The notes: generated by a model from the letters alone, not told the origin. DNA of 64,000 bases from Geobacter sp. (GCA_009684525.1 WKKR01000002.1:186001-250000), one strand, 5' to 3'; shown: positions 25,576-35,050, counted from the stretch's first letter. Translations and numbers: made by a program.

Positions 25576-26406
25576 CTAGCGGCTGTCGAGCATGTAGCTG
25601 ACCGGCACCTCGATGGAGAGCTCGTTGCCTTCGATTGCCGCAGGCAACGGCGGGAACCGTTCAATCCGCGATATGGTCTGTAAGGTGGCCCGGTCCAGCA
25701 ACCCCCTGCCGGAGGACTGCACTACCTCGGTGCGCCTGATGCCTCCGTCACGGCCGAGGATGAAGCGCACTCTGACGGTTCCCTCCATCCTCCCCTTGCG
25801 AGCCATGAGAGGGTATTCTTTCCTCTGGTCGATCATCCCGCGAATGACGGCGAGATAAGCCGAATGCGCCGATGCCCTGAGATGAGCGGATGCCGATGCT
25901 GTACGGGCCGTTGCCGTTTGGGCGGCAGCGGGCTGTGCCGGGGTTTCGGGGCGTGCGGTCTGGAGGGGCGCCGTGGTCGCCACCGGACGGACAGCGGGAG
26001 CAGGTTGCGCGGTCGCTGCCGGCGCTGCAGATGTTGAGGGTGTTGCCGGTGCCGGGATGAAGGCCTGCTTCTCCCGGACCTGCGGCACGGGACGGGGGAG
26101 CGGGGGGGTAACTGAGGGCAGCACCGTTTGCGGCTTCATGACGGGTCGTGGCAGGGGAGGGGGCAGCCTGCGGCTGCTGGGGGGGGAAGGTTCTTCGGCC
26201 GGTTGTTCCGGTTGTGGCCGAGTTGATTCTGGTTCCCTGAGTTCGATGGTAATGATCTGTGCCTGGTGCCGCAGGATGGATTTTACCTCCATGAACGTGA
26301 ACAGCTCCGCTCCTGCCAGGTGCAGGCAGAGGGAAACGACCGCGAACATCAGGAACGTCTGACGGGGCGGGTCGGCGGGGATAAAGGAGCCTGGTTCCTG
26401 CAGCAT
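25576..26406 (-). CDS. TonB energy transducer
   Basis: A 276-residue TonB protein. It has a cytoplasmic start, one membrane helix (about 17-38) and a long Pro/Ala/Thr-rich periplasmic spacer (about 60-190). The C-terminal TonB domain holds YPLMARKGRMEGTVRVRFIL and VVQSSGRGLLDRATL. It transmits the proton-motive force to outer-membrane receptors. ExbB and ExbD genes are not in the window. It follows the copper-type receptor gene on the same strand, separated only by a perfect 17-bp hairpin, so it is probably dedicated to that receptor. The start has an AGGAT site next to the hairpin base. Confidence 0.92.
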   Translation of the reverse strand: MLQEPGSFIPADPPRQTFLMFAVVSLCLHLAGAELFTFMEVKSILRHQAQIITIELREPESTRPQPEQPAEEPSPPSSRRLPPPLPRPVMKPQTVLPSVTPPLPRPVPQVREKQAFIPAPATPSTSAAPAATAQPAPAVRPVATTAPLQTARPETPAQPAAAQTATARTASASAHLRASAHSAYLAVIRGMIDQRKEYPLMARKGRMEGTVRVRFILGRDGGIRRTEVVQSSGRGLLDRATLQTISRIERFPPLPAAIEGNELSIEVPVSYMLDSR

Positions 26407-26417
26407 GGGGTTATCCT

Positions 26418-26464
26418 CCGGCAGAGGTCCGGAAACGGTTGTGCCGCTTCCGGACCTCTGCCGG
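26418..26464 (-). other. 17-bp perfect intercistronic hairpin
   Basis: The two arms (26418-26434 and 26448-26464) are exact inverted repeats around a 13-base loop. The hairpin starts 2 bases after the receptor stop codon and ends 11 bases before the tonB ATG. It has no T-run on the minus strand. It may protect the upstream mRNA, attenuate expression of tonB, or hide its ribosome-binding site. Confidence 0.7.
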
Positions 26465-26466
26465 TG

Positions 26467-28506
26467 TCAGAATGTGTAAGCCAGGGTCAGATAGAAATTT
26501 CTGCCGTTTTCCGGGACCTTGACGCCGACGCCGCTGGCAAACGGGTCGCGCAGGTAGGAGAGGTGGCTGAGATAGTACTTGTCCAGCAGGTTGTTCACCC
26601 CTCCGTAGACCGACAGGGCCTTGTACTGAACGCCGGCTTTCAGGTCGGTTGTGGCCCAGCCGGCGGTCTGCTGCTCATTGAGGCCGGAATCGACCCTGTC
26701 CTGTCTCCTGGCCAGGTTCTCGGCAACCTCGAAGAACCAGGTGCCATTGTCGTAGCGAACTGCCATGGTCCCGCGCAGGGGGGGGATCTCGGACAGGGGG
26801 CGGTTGCCGTCCTTGTTTTCACCCTCGGTGTAGGAGAGCGACCCCCTGATGAACAGATCGTACGGCAGGGAAACCTGGCTTCCCAGTTCCGCGCCCCACA
26901 TGCTGGCATCGATGTTCTGGTAACTTTTGAGCGTTGTAGAGGCGCTGTAGAAGTTCACGTAATCCTGCAGGTCGCTGTAAAACACCGAGGCATTGACGTA
27001 GAACCGCTCTACTGCGTACTTGACACCCAGGTCGGCCTGGTGGTTGACGGTCGCCTTGAGGTTGGGATTGCCGCGCCAGGTGACTTGCGGGGCCGTGGCC
27101 GGCACATCGATGTAGAGCTCTTCCGGGTCGGGCACCCTGGTGCCCCGTCCCAAGCCGACAAAAAACTCCAGTCCGGTGACGGGGATATAGGTCAGCTGCA
27201 GGTTGGCGCTCATCTCGCTGAAGTCCGTATCGGTTCCCCGGGCCACCAGGGTGTTCGCCTTGTCGGTCTCGATCCAGGTAAGGTCTCCCCGCAGACCGGC
27301 CTTCACCCTGAACTGCTCGTTTATTGGCAGGTCGTATTCGCCGAACATCCCGAAATTGTTGGTGTAGACATCGGGGATCATGCCCAGTGCGGTATAGGGC
27401 TGCGCCATGGTGTACATGGCCCGCATGTTGAGGGCGTCCCAGTTGCGGTTGTAGTAGTCGATGCCGGTCTTCAGCGTTCCCGGCCCGATCCCCAGGGAGC
27501 CGCTCATCTTTGTCCCGACCACGTTGGTCCGGGCATCGGTCTGCATGGAGTACGACCGGGTGATGACCATCGTCGGTCGTGAACTCTCGCGCAAGGCATC
27601 GTTCATCAGGTGCCTGACCCGGTCCCAGTAGGCTTGCAGCTTCAGCTCCTTGACCAGCGGCGAAACCTTTTCCTTCCGGTAGGTCCAGTTCAACCGATGG
27701 GTCCGGTCATAGTCTGCATCCATCTTCAGGTAGGGGTAGAGTACATGATCGGCGTCCTGATAGGAATAGCTGAACTCGGTCCGTGCATTGGCGGTTGGGT
27801 TCAGGCCGAATTTTGCCCAGCCGGTGTTGATCTCGTAGGCCTTGGAATCTATGGCGTCCGGCCGATAGCGGTTCGGGCTGCTGGTGGGGTAGATGTCGGT
27901 GATCAACTTGCCGTCCCCCGACTTCGGTACATCGGAACCCTTGTAGGCGTAGCCGAGCAGCCCGTCGTAGAGGTCGGTGCCGTAGGATGCCGTGCCGGAG
28001 GCGTTGAGGCTGTTGTACGAGCCGTAGGTGAGGTTCAGGTCGCTGCCGAACCCCTTGCCCGCCTTTTTGGTCTGTACATCCACCATGCCTCCCATGCTGC
28101 CGGGGTTTTCTATGTCGTAGGGTCCTTTCACGATGCGGATCTGCTCGACCTCGGCAAAGTCGTAGTGGAACGACGGGGGGTCCATGCGCGATGGGCAGGC
28201 GCCGTGCAACCTGACGCCGTCCACCAGGACGTTGATGTTGTCTTTCTGGAAACCGCGCAGGACCACGTCGTTCGCGATGGCCCCCTTGCGGACGAAGGAG
28301 AGCCCTTCAACCTGCTTGAGGGCCTCGCCGATATCCTTAGCCGGTGTTTCCCGCACTTCCCGGATGGTCAAGCTCTCTTCCTGGGGGGATTCCTTTTCAC
28401 CCCGCACGGTAATCTCGTCGAGCAACAGGTTTTCTGCCTTGGCGGGCACAATGCCGATGACTGCCGGCAGCAGGCAGATCGTCAGCACATAGATGTTATT
28501 TTTCAT
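26467..28506 (-). CDS. TonB-dependent copper receptor (OprC/NosA-like)
   Basis: A 679-residue outer-membrane receptor. A signal peptide (about 1-25) is followed by a plug domain (about 35-150) with EGLSFVRKGAIANDVVLRG and a 22-strand barrel ending in an aromatic residue (YLTLAYTF). The plug contains C104-P-S-R-M108 within HGACPSRMDPP. A CxxxM motif at this place is the copper site of the OprC/NosA family, so import of copper or a copper complex is the best prediction. The ATG at 28506 with AGGAGATCCC is preferred over the ATG at 28533. It lies between a Cys/His-rich membrane protein gene and tonB, all on the minus strand. Confidence 0.9.
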   Translation of the reverse strand: MKNNIYVLTICLLPAVIGIVPAKAENLLLDEITVRGEKESPQEESLTIREVRETPAKDIGEALKQVEGLSFVRKGAIANDVVLRGFQKDNINVLVDGVRLHGACPSRMDPPSFHYDFAEVEQIRIVKGPYDIENPGSMGGMVDVQTKKAGKGFGSDLNLTYGSYNSLNASGTASYGTDLYDGLLGYAYKGSDVPKSGDGKLITDIYPTSSPNRYRPDAIDSKAYEINTGWAKFGLNPTANARTEFSYSYQDADHVLYPYLKMDADYDRTHRLNWTYRKEKVSPLVKELKLQAYWDRVRHLMNDALRESSRPTMVITRSYSMQTDARTNVVGTKMSGSLGIGPGTLKTGIDYYNRNWDALNMRAMYTMAQPYTALGMIPDVYTNNFGMFGEYDLPINEQFRVKAGLRGDLTWIETDKANTLVARGTDTDFSEMSANLQLTYIPVTGLEFFVGLGRGTRVPDPEELYIDVPATAPQVTWRGNPNLKATVNHQADLGVKYAVERFYVNASVFYSDLQDYVNFYSASTTLKSYQNIDASMWGAELGSQVSLPYDLFIRGSLSYTEGENKDGNRPLSEIPPLRGTMAVRYDNGTWFFEVAENLARRQDRVDSGLNEQQTAGWATTDLKAGVQYKALSVYGGVNNLLDKYYLSHLSYLRDPFASGVGVKVPENGRNFYLTLAYTF

Positions 28507-28645
28507 GGGATCTCCTTGTGGCGGATGAACCAATCCCTTCTCCAGGGTATGGATGTACGTCTCCCTCTGCCTCTATTGCATGGGAAATCGGATGCTCGTT
28601 TCCCTTCGGGTTGCCGAGAGGGAACAGGCTGCGGGTACAGGAATG

Positions 28646-29122
28646 TCAGGCGGACGTAACGAGACGAGGCGGGGGGTCGGGTGGTTCGGGTGCAGGGGAG
28701 ATCCAGCGACGGTCAGGAGCGAGAGGGTGCGTGGCCCGCTCGAAGGCGACTGGCTGGGCGATGCGGTCGGTATGCAGGAATTCCAGTTTATCCAGCGATG
28801 CAATCGAGAAGTTGGTAGAGCCACCGCAGGGGATGCTGCTCAGGCTATGGTGGTCTCCCGGTTTTGACGCCGTGGAGTGCGTGTCGTCATCGTGGCTTTC
28901 CGGTTTGCAGCAGCTCGGGGCATCGCGGAAACAACAGCAGGTTTTGTTGACGATTCGGCTGGGTGCACAGCCGCACAATTGGTGGTCATGGAGGCACTTG
29001 ACGGCAAACCCCTGGGAAACGAACGCGTGCCGGTACAAGGGGAGCAGGAAATAGCTCTGGAGCAGCAGGATCGCAATGAACTGCGCTCCTATGAATACTC
29101 TGATCCTTGCCCTGTGTCGCAT
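28646..29122 (-). CDS. Cys/His-rich membrane-anchored protein, probably copper-related
   Basis: A 158-residue protein with one N-terminal helix (about 9-28) and a periplasmic part packed with metal-ligand residues: KCLHDHQLCGC, NKTCCCFR, APSCCKPESHDDDTH and DHHSLSSIPCGG. It has 12 Cys and 9 His residues outside the helix. It precedes the OprC-like receptor by 139 bases, the place where small copper-operon proteins such as DUF2946 members are often found, but it does not clearly match that family. A role as a periplasmic copper-binding partner is inferred. The C-terminal Pro-rich tail (about 135-158) is probably disordered. The start has only a weak GGGGG site. Confidence 0.7.
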   Translation of the reverse strand: MRHRARIRVFIGAQFIAILLLQSYFLLPLYRHAFVSQGFAVKCLHDHQLCGCAPSRIVNKTCCCFRDAPSCCKPESHDDDTHSTASKPGDHHSLSSIPCGGSTNFSIASLDKLEFLHTDRIAQPVAFERATHPLAPDRRWISPAPEPPDPPPRLVTSA

Positions 29123-29159
29123 ATGACCACAAGCCCCCGATTGCTAACCTTCCAAAAAA

Positions 29160-29195
29160 TATAAAACAATAAGACTATAGGAATAATGTTTGTCA
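29160..29195 (-). promoter_or_regulatory. Possible promoter of the copper-receptor operon
   Basis: On the minus strand TTGACA (29195-29190), a 16-base spacer and TCTTAT (29173-29168) lie in an AT-rich stretch about 45 bases before the ATG at 29122. The -35 box is perfect and the -10 box matches 4 of 6. Confidence 0.4.
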
Positions 29196-29210
29196 AGTAT
29201 CGACCGTTCA

Positions 29211-30161
29211 CTATGCTGCGATGCTTCCTCCGCAGGTGAAGCCGGCGCCGGCCGTGCAGGCGAAACAATAATCGCCGACCGGGATGGGAATGCCCGGTTC
29301 AGGCAGTTCCCGGAGCTCGGAGATATGCATCCGCGTACCGCGATGGTGCAGGCCGGTGACCAGGTTGAAATCGCAGTCGTAGAGGAATCCGTTCCAGTCC
29401 ACCGAGATGAAGGAGCGGCACATGAGCCCCGGTACCGTGCCGGGGTTGAAGCTGCCTTCCAGCTTCTCCAGGTAGGCCTGCAGGTTTCCAGAGCTCTCCA
29501 GCCAGGTGCGGAAGCGCCCCAAGGGCACATTGGTCAGGGTGAGCAGGCTGTTGAAGGTTATGCCGTGCTTTTGCTCCAGGTCGCGTCGGAATCTCCGCTC
29601 TGCCTCTGCCTGGCCGGGGGGGAGGAAGGCCCCGGCCGGGTTGGAGACCAGGTCGAGGGTCAGGCCGCTGCCCTGCCTGCCGTAGCCGAGTCCGTTCAGG
29701 ACCTTGAGCATGGCGATGCTTTTCTGCCAGACTCCGCTCCCCCGTAGCGCATCGGTCTGCTGCTGGTTGGTTGCCGGCAGCGATGCCACGATGGCGACGC
29801 GGTTTGCGCGGTAGATCTCAGGCAGATGTTGCAACTCGGTCCGGGCAAGGGCTACGAGATTGGTGCGGACGATGACCCTGTTCGCCAGCGGCGCGACTGC
29901 TGCAACAAGGTGCGGGAGGTCGGGGAGCAGTTCCGGCGCCCCGCCGGTCAGATCCAGAGTGTCGAACGTGATCCGGCCGGCACAGGCGATCACCTCAGCC
30001 ACGGTCTCGGGGTTCATCATCTCGTGCCGGGTGGGACCGGCTTCCTGGTGACAATGGCGGCATGCCAGGTCACAGGTAAGCCCCACGTTCACCTGCAGGG
30101 TCGTGGTAACGTCCCGCAGCAGTTCGATGCCGTTCTGCGCCAGTGTTTCCTTGAAGGTCAT
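29211..30161 (-). CDS. arsS: Arsenosugar-type radical SAM protein ArsS
   Basis: A 316-residue radical SAM enzyme. The [4Fe-4S]-SAM motif is C30-DLA-C34-RH-C37 followed by HQEAGPTR. TGGAPELLP marks the next SAM-binding strand. The C-terminal part has GLMCRSFISVDWNGFLYDCDF and CFACTAGAGFTC, the cysteine-rich block of the ArsS family. ArsS adds the 5'-deoxyadenosyl group to dimethylarsinous acid in arsenosugar biosynthesis. The ATG at 30161 has a CCGGAGAA site; the longer upstream frame is a shadow. It follows the FAD reductase gene by 35 bases on the same strand. No arsM was seen in the window. Confidence 0.88.
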   Translation of the reverse strand: MTFKETLAQNGIELLRDVTTTLQVNVGLTCDLACRHCHQEAGPTRHEMMNPETVAEVIACAGRITFDTLDLTGGAPELLPDLPHLVAAVAPLANRVIVRTNLVALARTELQHLPEIYRANRVAIVASLPATNQQQTDALRGSGVWQKSIAMLKVLNGLGYGRQGSGLTLDLVSNPAGAFLPPGQAEAERRFRRDLEQKHGITFNSLLTLTNVPLGRFRTWLESSGNLQAYLEKLEGSFNPGTVPGLMCRSFISVDWNGFLYDCDFNLVTGLHHRGTRMHISELRELPEPGIPIPVGDYCFACTAGAGFTCGGSIAA

Positions 30162-30196
30162 GGTATTCTCCGGTGTGCGAGGTGTCTGTTTCTGCT

Positions 30197-31726
30197 TCAC
30201 GAACCGCTTCGCTGCCACTGCAGCCACCCGGACAGCACCTTTTTGACGAAGGGGGTGAGCCGGGTCCGGTTGTAGGCGTCGGCGAGTTTCCTGATAACCT
30301 CTGCCTGGGTCGGATAGGGATGGATCGTTGCGGCGATTGCCCTGAGGCCGATTTTCCCCGAGATTGCCAGGGAGAGTTCGCTGATCATGTCGCCGGCATG
30401 ACGGGCGACGATGGTGGCGCCGAGGATGGTGTCGGTCCCTTTTTTCAGGTGGACCCTGGCAAACCCCTGGCTGTCGCCGTCCAGGACGGCCCGGTCCACC
30501 TCGGTCAGGGGAACGGTCAGGGTGGTCACCTCGATCCCCTTTTCTCTGGCATCGTGTTCGTACATCCCCACGTGGGCGATCTCCGGGTCGGTATAGGTAC
30601 ACCAGGGGATGGTCAGGGAGGATGTCCGCTGTTGTCCCATGAACAGGGCATTGGCAATGAGGATGCGGGCCATGGCGTCGGCGGTATGGGTGAACTTGTA
30701 GGGAGAACAGACGTCTCCTGCCGCATAGACCCGCGGGTTGCTGGTCTGCAGCGTATCACCCACCGTTATCCCCTGCGCAGTGCTGGCGATCCCTCCCCTT
30801 TCCAGGTCGAGGCCTTCCAGGTTGGGCAGCCGGCCGATGCCGACCAGGAGTTCATCCACTGCCACCTCGACCGCTGCACTGTTGTCCTGGAGGACGACGA
30901 CCTTCTCTCCATTGCGCTGTTCGACCCTGAGGATCTTCACCCCGAGCTGCAGGGCAATCCCCTCTCGGATGAAGGCGTCGTTCAGGATCTCGGCTGCATC
31001 GCGGTCTTCCCTTCCCAGGATCTGATGGCCAAGCTCGATCAGGGTGATCCTGCAGCCGAATCTGGCAAAGGCCTGGGCAAGTTCACAGCCGATGGGTCCA
31101 GCGCCGATGACGGCCATCCTGGGAGGAAGCTCGGTGAGTGAAAAGATGGTTTCATTGGTCTGGAATCCGGCGTCTGAGAGTCCGGGGATCTGCGGTACGG
31201 CAGCCCTAGTGCCGGTGCAGATGGCAGCGCGGTGGAAATAGAGCTTTCTGCTCCCCACCGCAATGCAGTCGGATGCCGTGAAGGCTGCCTGGCCGAAGTA
31301 GACGTCAACCCCGAGCTCGTCGCGAAACCGCCGGGCTGAGTCGTGATGGCTGATACTGCTACGCAGGGTGCGCATCCGCTCCATGGCCCTGCCGAAGTCG
31401 AAGCCGAGCGCCTCGGTGTTGTCGATCCCGAACGGTTGGGCGGTGCGTGCGTCGAAGACCGCCCGAGCCGCGCGAATGACCCCCTTGGAAGGGACGCAGC
31501 CGACATTCAGGCAATCGCCCCCCATCAGGTGCCGCTCGATGAGAGCCACCTTGGCCCCCAGCCCGGCAGCTCCGGCGGCGCAGACCAGCCCGGCAGTCCC
31601 GGCGCCGATGATGACCAGGTTGTAACATCCGGACGGCTCCGGATTGCCCCAGCCCTCTGGGTGGACATTCTCCGCCAGAGCTCGGTTTTCAGGGGTATCG
31701 GGCAGAATGGATTTTGTCTCATCCAT
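30197..31726 (-). CDS. FAD-dependent disulfide reductase (mercuric/lipoamide reductase-like)
   Basis: A 509-residue pyridine nucleotide-disulfide oxidoreductase. Residues 1-30 form a short extension (ENVHPEGWGNPEP). The FAD-binding GAGTAGLVCAAGAAGLGA motif follows, then the redox-active pair in GGDCLNVGCVPSK. The NAD(P)-binding motif is GAGPIGCELAQAF, and the second FAD block is YAAGDVCSPYKFTH. The dimerisation domain ends the protein. The extension is the part that in some species is fused to a TVP38 domain; here that domain is a separate gene at 16338. It is co-directional with arsS. It probably supports the arsenic or thiol chemistry of that pathway, but the electron acceptor is not known. 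Confidence 0.9.
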   Translation of the reverse strand: MDETKSILPDTPENRALAENVHPEGWGNPEPSGCYNLVIIGAGTAGLVCAAGAAGLGAKVALIERHLMGGDCLNVGCVPSKGVIRAARAVFDARTAQPFGIDNTEALGFDFGRAMERMRTLRSSISHHDSARRFRDELGVDVYFGQAAFTASDCIAVGSRKLYFHRAAICTGTRAAVPQIPGLSDAGFQTNETIFSLTELPPRMAVIGAGPIGCELAQAFARFGCRITLIELGHQILGREDRDAAEILNDAFIREGIALQLGVKILRVEQRNGEKVVVLQDNSAAVEVAVDELLVGIGRLPNLEGLDLERGGIASTAQGITVGDTLQTSNPRVYAAGDVCSPYKFTHTADAMARILIANALFMGQQRTSSLTIPWCTYTDPEIAHVGMYEHDAREKGIEVTTLTVPLTEVDRAVLDGDSQGFARVHLKKGTDTILGATIVARHAGDMISELSLAISGKIGLRAIAATIHPYPTQAEVIRKLADAYNRTRLTPFVKKVLSGWLQWQRSGS

Positions 31727-31875
31727 ACGGCATCTCCTGGCGCCTTTTCAGCCTGCCTCAATCAGCGCCGGTATGAGAACAGATATTTTGCCCTGGCGGG
31801 TGATGTCGGGTTTCCGGCAGTCCTGCTAGCTGTGGTGCCCCTTGCGAGGGGGCTCCGAAAAGGGTGCGTGGATGG

Positions 31876-34179
31876 TTATCCGTCAGCAGCGGGGGTCAGC
31901 AGTGTCTGGACCTTCTGGACAAACGAGCTGATGGCAAACGGTTTCTGGATGAAATGTATCCCTTCGTCAAGGACCCCTTGGTGCACGATGACGTTGTTGG
32001 TATAGCCCGACATGTACAGGACCTTCAGGCCGGGGTAGGAGTCGAGCAGTTTCGCGTGCAGTTCGGGACCAGTCATGTCGGGCATCACCACATCGGCGAT
32101 CAGCAGGTCGAGGTCGCGCCCCTTGCACAATTGCAGCGCTTCGTGCGGACTCTCGGCAGAAAGCACCTCGAAACCCTGCCGGTCCAGCAGTTCATGTACC
32201 AGGGTCCGGACCATCTCATTGTCTTCGACAACGAGGATCGAGCAGCGCTCGCAGGTGAAGTTCGTGGTCTCGGCCAACGGGCGCTTCTCCACCGGCAGCT
32301 CTGCATCGACGATCGGAAAGTAGATCTTGAAGGTCGTTCCTTTGCCCGGTTCGCTGTAGACCCAGATGTTGCCGGAGTGTTGCCTGACAATGCCGTAAAC
32401 GGTGGCGAGCCCCAGGCCGGTCCCCTTCCCGATCCCTTTCGTGGTGAAGAACGGCTCGAAGATCCTCTGCCGCGTCTCCGGGTCCATGCCGCTGCCGTTG
32501 TCGGTGACGGCCAGCATCAGGTAGCGTCCGGGGGTCACATCCGTATGCAGCGTCGCATATTCGTCATCGAGCAGTACCGGCGACGTTTCGATGGTGATGG
32601 ACCCGCCTTCGCTAATGGCGTCCTGTGAGTTGACCACCAGGTTCATGATGACCTGCTCGATCTGGTTCCTGTCTGCGCGGATGCCGTACGATTCCTGCGT
32701 CAGATAGAGGCGCAGGTCGATGTTCTCCCTGACGACCCGCCGCAGGATGCCATGGAAGGAGTTGATGACCTGGTTGATGTCGATCAGCTTCATCTCCAGG
32801 ATCTGCTTGCGGCTGAAACTGAGAAGCTGCTGCACGAGTTCCTTGGAACGCTGCGCAGCCTTCATGATCTGCTGGACCATGGCCAGGGACTTGCCGTTAT
32901 CTGCCAGATCCTGTTTGAGGAATTCGGTGTAGCCGATGATCGGTGTCAGAAGGTTATTGAAATCGTGGGCAACTCCCCCTGCCAGGCGGCCGATGGATTC
33001 CATCTTCTGTGCCTGTATCAACTGGTCTTCCAGCTGTTTCCGTTGGCTGATGTCGAGAAAGGTTACCACGGCGCCGGAGATCCTGCCGTTCTCGAATACC
33101 GGGTGCGACCAGTACTCTACCGGGAAGCTGGTGCCGTCGGAGCGCCAGAGGACCTCGTTCTGGATATGCACCTTCCTTCCCAGGTGGTATGCCTCATAGA
33201 CCTTGCATTCATGGCCGGGGTACGGGGTGCCGTCCGGGTGGGTGTGGTGGATCAGGTCGTGGAGGTGGATGCCGTACAGCTCATTTTCTTCGTCGTAACC
33301 CAGCATGCGAAGGCAGGATAGGTTGCAGAAGGTGCAGTTTCCGTTCAGGTCTATGCCGAAGATTCCTTCCTCGGTATTGTCAAGCAGCATGCGGATGTGC
33401 GCATCGCTCTCCCGCAGGGCGTTTTCCATCCTGGTCCGTTCGACGAGTTCGGCTTCCAGTGCAGCGGTCTGTTCCCGCAAACGCCGGATGGAATCGTTCA
33501 CGGCATTACCGATGATATCGAATTCGGTCAGTCCGGTCGGTGCCACGGTTTCTCCGGTGTCGATGGCGGAAACCATCCGCGATATCGGCTGATGGACGAC
33601 CTGGCGCAGAACCAGGAAGATCCCTAAAACCATGAGAAGAGAGCCGACGGCTACGAGCGGCAGCATGATGCCGACCTTGCTGCGGGCAAACAGCGATTGG
33701 GTCTGGCGATGCAGGGTTATGACCCGCCAGTCCCAGAGCGGGAAGGTTTCGGCGTAGCAATGGTACGTGCCTTGGGGGAGCCGGATGGAGTAGTAGCCGG
33801 AGGCTCCTCCATTGACCAGCCCCCTGGCCGGGTCTGAGCCGAGCGTGGAAAAGAGGATGGCACCATTTGGGCCGACGATGATGCCGTCTTGGCCGATGCG
33901 CTGCCAAAGCAGGTCCAGTGCCTCTTCTACGCTCTTCTGCTTTGCCTCGGTGACCACCGAGTTTCCCAGCAGATGGGCCGTTGTTAACTCGTTCGCTGCC
34001 GTGGAGAGGACCTTCTTGACTTCGTTGCTGGCGGCACTGATGGTGAAGCGTGAATAGTCGTCCTGCACCGTTTTCGATATCCCGAAGATGAGAACCAGCA
34101 GGGCAACAAAGACCGCGACGACGATGATCAGGCTGGGGACGATGAGCTTGTAGCGGATACTCTTCTTATCGACGGTCAT
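31876..34179 (-). CDS. Hybrid sensor histidine kinase (PAS-HisKA-HATPase-REC)
   Basis: A 767-residue membrane kinase. Two transmembrane helices (about 12-33 and 171-192) bound a periplasmic domain, and a HAMP-like linker follows. Next comes a PAS domain (about 255-375; [19 protein letters not shown]). HisKA has the phospho-acceptor His in [13 protein letters not shown]. HATPase_c has [23 protein letters not shown] and [13 protein letters not shown]-terminal receiver (about 645-760) has the phospho-Asp in [11 protein letters not shown] and the Lys in IQKPF. It overlaps the upstream PhnD-like gene by 14 bases, so that binding protein is likely its periplasmic partner. The output partner is unknown. 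Confidence 0.93.
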   Translation of the reverse strand: MTVDKKSIRYKLIVPSLIIVVAVFVALLVLIFGISKTVQDDYSRFTISAASNEVKKVLSTAANELTTAHLLGNSVVTEAKQKSVEEALDLLWQRIGQDGIIVGPNGAILFSTLGSDPARGLVNGGASGYYSIRLPQGTYHCYAETFPLWDWRVITLHRQTQSLFARSKVGIMLPLVAVGSLLMVLGIFLVLRQVVHQPISRMVSAIDTGETVAPTGLTEFDIIGNAVNDSIRRLREQTAALEAELVERTRMENALRESDAHIRMLLDNTEEGIFGIDLNGNCTFCNLSCLRMLGYDEENELYGIHLHDLIHHTHPDGTPYPGHECKVYEAYHLGRKVHIQNEVLWRSDGTSFPVEYWSHPVFENGRISGAVVTFLDISQRKQLEDQLIQAQKMESIGRLAGGVAHDFNNLLTPIIGYTEFLKQDLADNGKSLAMVQQIMKAAQRSKELVQQLLSFSRKQILEMKLIDINQVINSFHGILRRVVRENIDLRLYLTQESYGIRADRNQIEQVIMNLVVNSQDAISEGGSITIETSPVLLDDEYATLHTDVTPGRYLMLAVTDNGSGMDPETRQRIFEPFFTTKGIGKGTGLGLATVYGIVRQHSGNIWVYSEPGKGTTFKIYFPIVDAELPVEKRPLAETTNFTCERCSILVVEDNEMVRTLVHELLDRQGFEVLSAESPHEALQLCKGRDLDLLIADVVMPDMTGPELHAKLLDSYPGLKVLYMSGYTNNVIVHQGVLDEGIHFIQKPFAISSFVQKVQTLLTPAADG

Positions 34180-35050
34180 TCGTTACTTCCCTGAAATAGG
34201 TGTACAACGTGAGCGCGAGCGGCAGGAATTCATTGTCAGGGACGATAAAGCCGTTTTTGACCTCGTCGTCCCAGTTTTTCACGATCTCCGCATCATGTCT
34301 CTGCGTAGTGGGTTTGAGGCTGAGAAGCGCTGTCATCAGGCGTTCACGGGATTTCGACGATACCGTGGGGCTGGCGCAGAGGGCAAAATTCGGCAGTTTG
34401 TCCGAGGTTGCAATGACATGCAGGTCTTCTTTGCGGAATTTCTGATAGAGGGCTTCCTTGACGCCTGCCGCGGCTATCTCTCCGCCCAGGAGCGCCGATA
34501 TGAGCCGGTCCTGACTATCCAGGAATACGGGCTGAATGGCGGAGAGCGAAAGCCCGGCGTCGATCAGCATCTTGGCGGGAACGATATGCGCAGCGGTCGA
34601 CCCCCTGAAGAAACCGATCTTCTTCCCCTTGAGTCCGGTCAGGGTGGTGATCGCCGGATCAGTGGTCAGGATGACGGAGCGATACGAGGGTTTGCCATGT
34701 TTGTCCAGGGCAACGAGAAAGGGCCGAGCACCGCACCTGTGGTAGGCCCTGCTGAGCGGGACCGGGCCGGCCAGGGCAGCGGTTACCCTGCCATCGCATA
34801 TGGCATCGATGAATTCGTCGTGGTTATGGTAGAGCTTGAGTTCCCATGGTTGGCCGGTGCTCTTTCTGAGATAATCGACCACTGGCGAATAGAGCAGCCA
34901 CATCTTCTCCGGGCTGTAAAACGGTACAACCGCAAGGGTATAGGACGAAGAATCCCTGTTTCCCTGCGAGTCATGGGAATCTGCGGCGCCATTGCCGGGA
35001 AGCAGTGTCAGGACTGCCAGGAAGGTGACAAGATACGCGACCGTTTTCAT
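34166..35050 (-). CDS. PhnD-like periplasmic substrate-binding protein
   Basis: A 294-residue secreted protein (signal peptide about 1-23) of the phosphonate/phosphite-binding PhnD family. YTLAVVPFYSPEKMW opens the first lobe; GKKIGFFRGSTAAHIVPAKMLIDAG is the hinge and second-lobe start. No ABC permease or ATPase gene adjoins it. Instead it overlaps the hybrid kinase gene, a layout seen where such proteins act as sensor subunits (as TorT does for TorS). The ligand is not evident. The ATG at 35050 with TTGGAG upstream gives a proper signal peptide; 35074 is the longer alternative. Confidence 0.85.
   Translation of the reverse strand: MKTVAYLVTFLAVLTLLPGNGAADSHDSQGNRDSSSYTLAVVPFYSPEKMWLLYSPVVDYLRKSTGQPWELKLYHNHDEFIDAICDGRVTAALAGPVPLSRAYHRCGARPFLVALDKHGKPSYRSVILTTDPAITTLTGLKGKKIGFFRGSTAAHIVPAKMLIDAGLSLSAIQPVFLDSQDRLISALLGGEIAAAGVKEALYQKFRKEDLHVIATSDKLPNFALCASPTVSSKSRERLMTALLSLKPTTQRHDAEIVKNWDDEVKNGFIVPDNEFLPLALTLYTYFREVTNDRR

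Noticed and set aside
26266-28659. Two long plus-strand frames antisense to the TonB receptor
   Set aside because: They mirror the receptor codons and lack start signals; the receptor has a signal peptide, plug and barrel signature.
31837-31853. Hairpin GCCCCTTGCGAGGGGGC as terminator of the hybrid kinase gene
   Set aside because: It is short, has no T-run on the minus strand and could arise by chance in GC-rich DNA.
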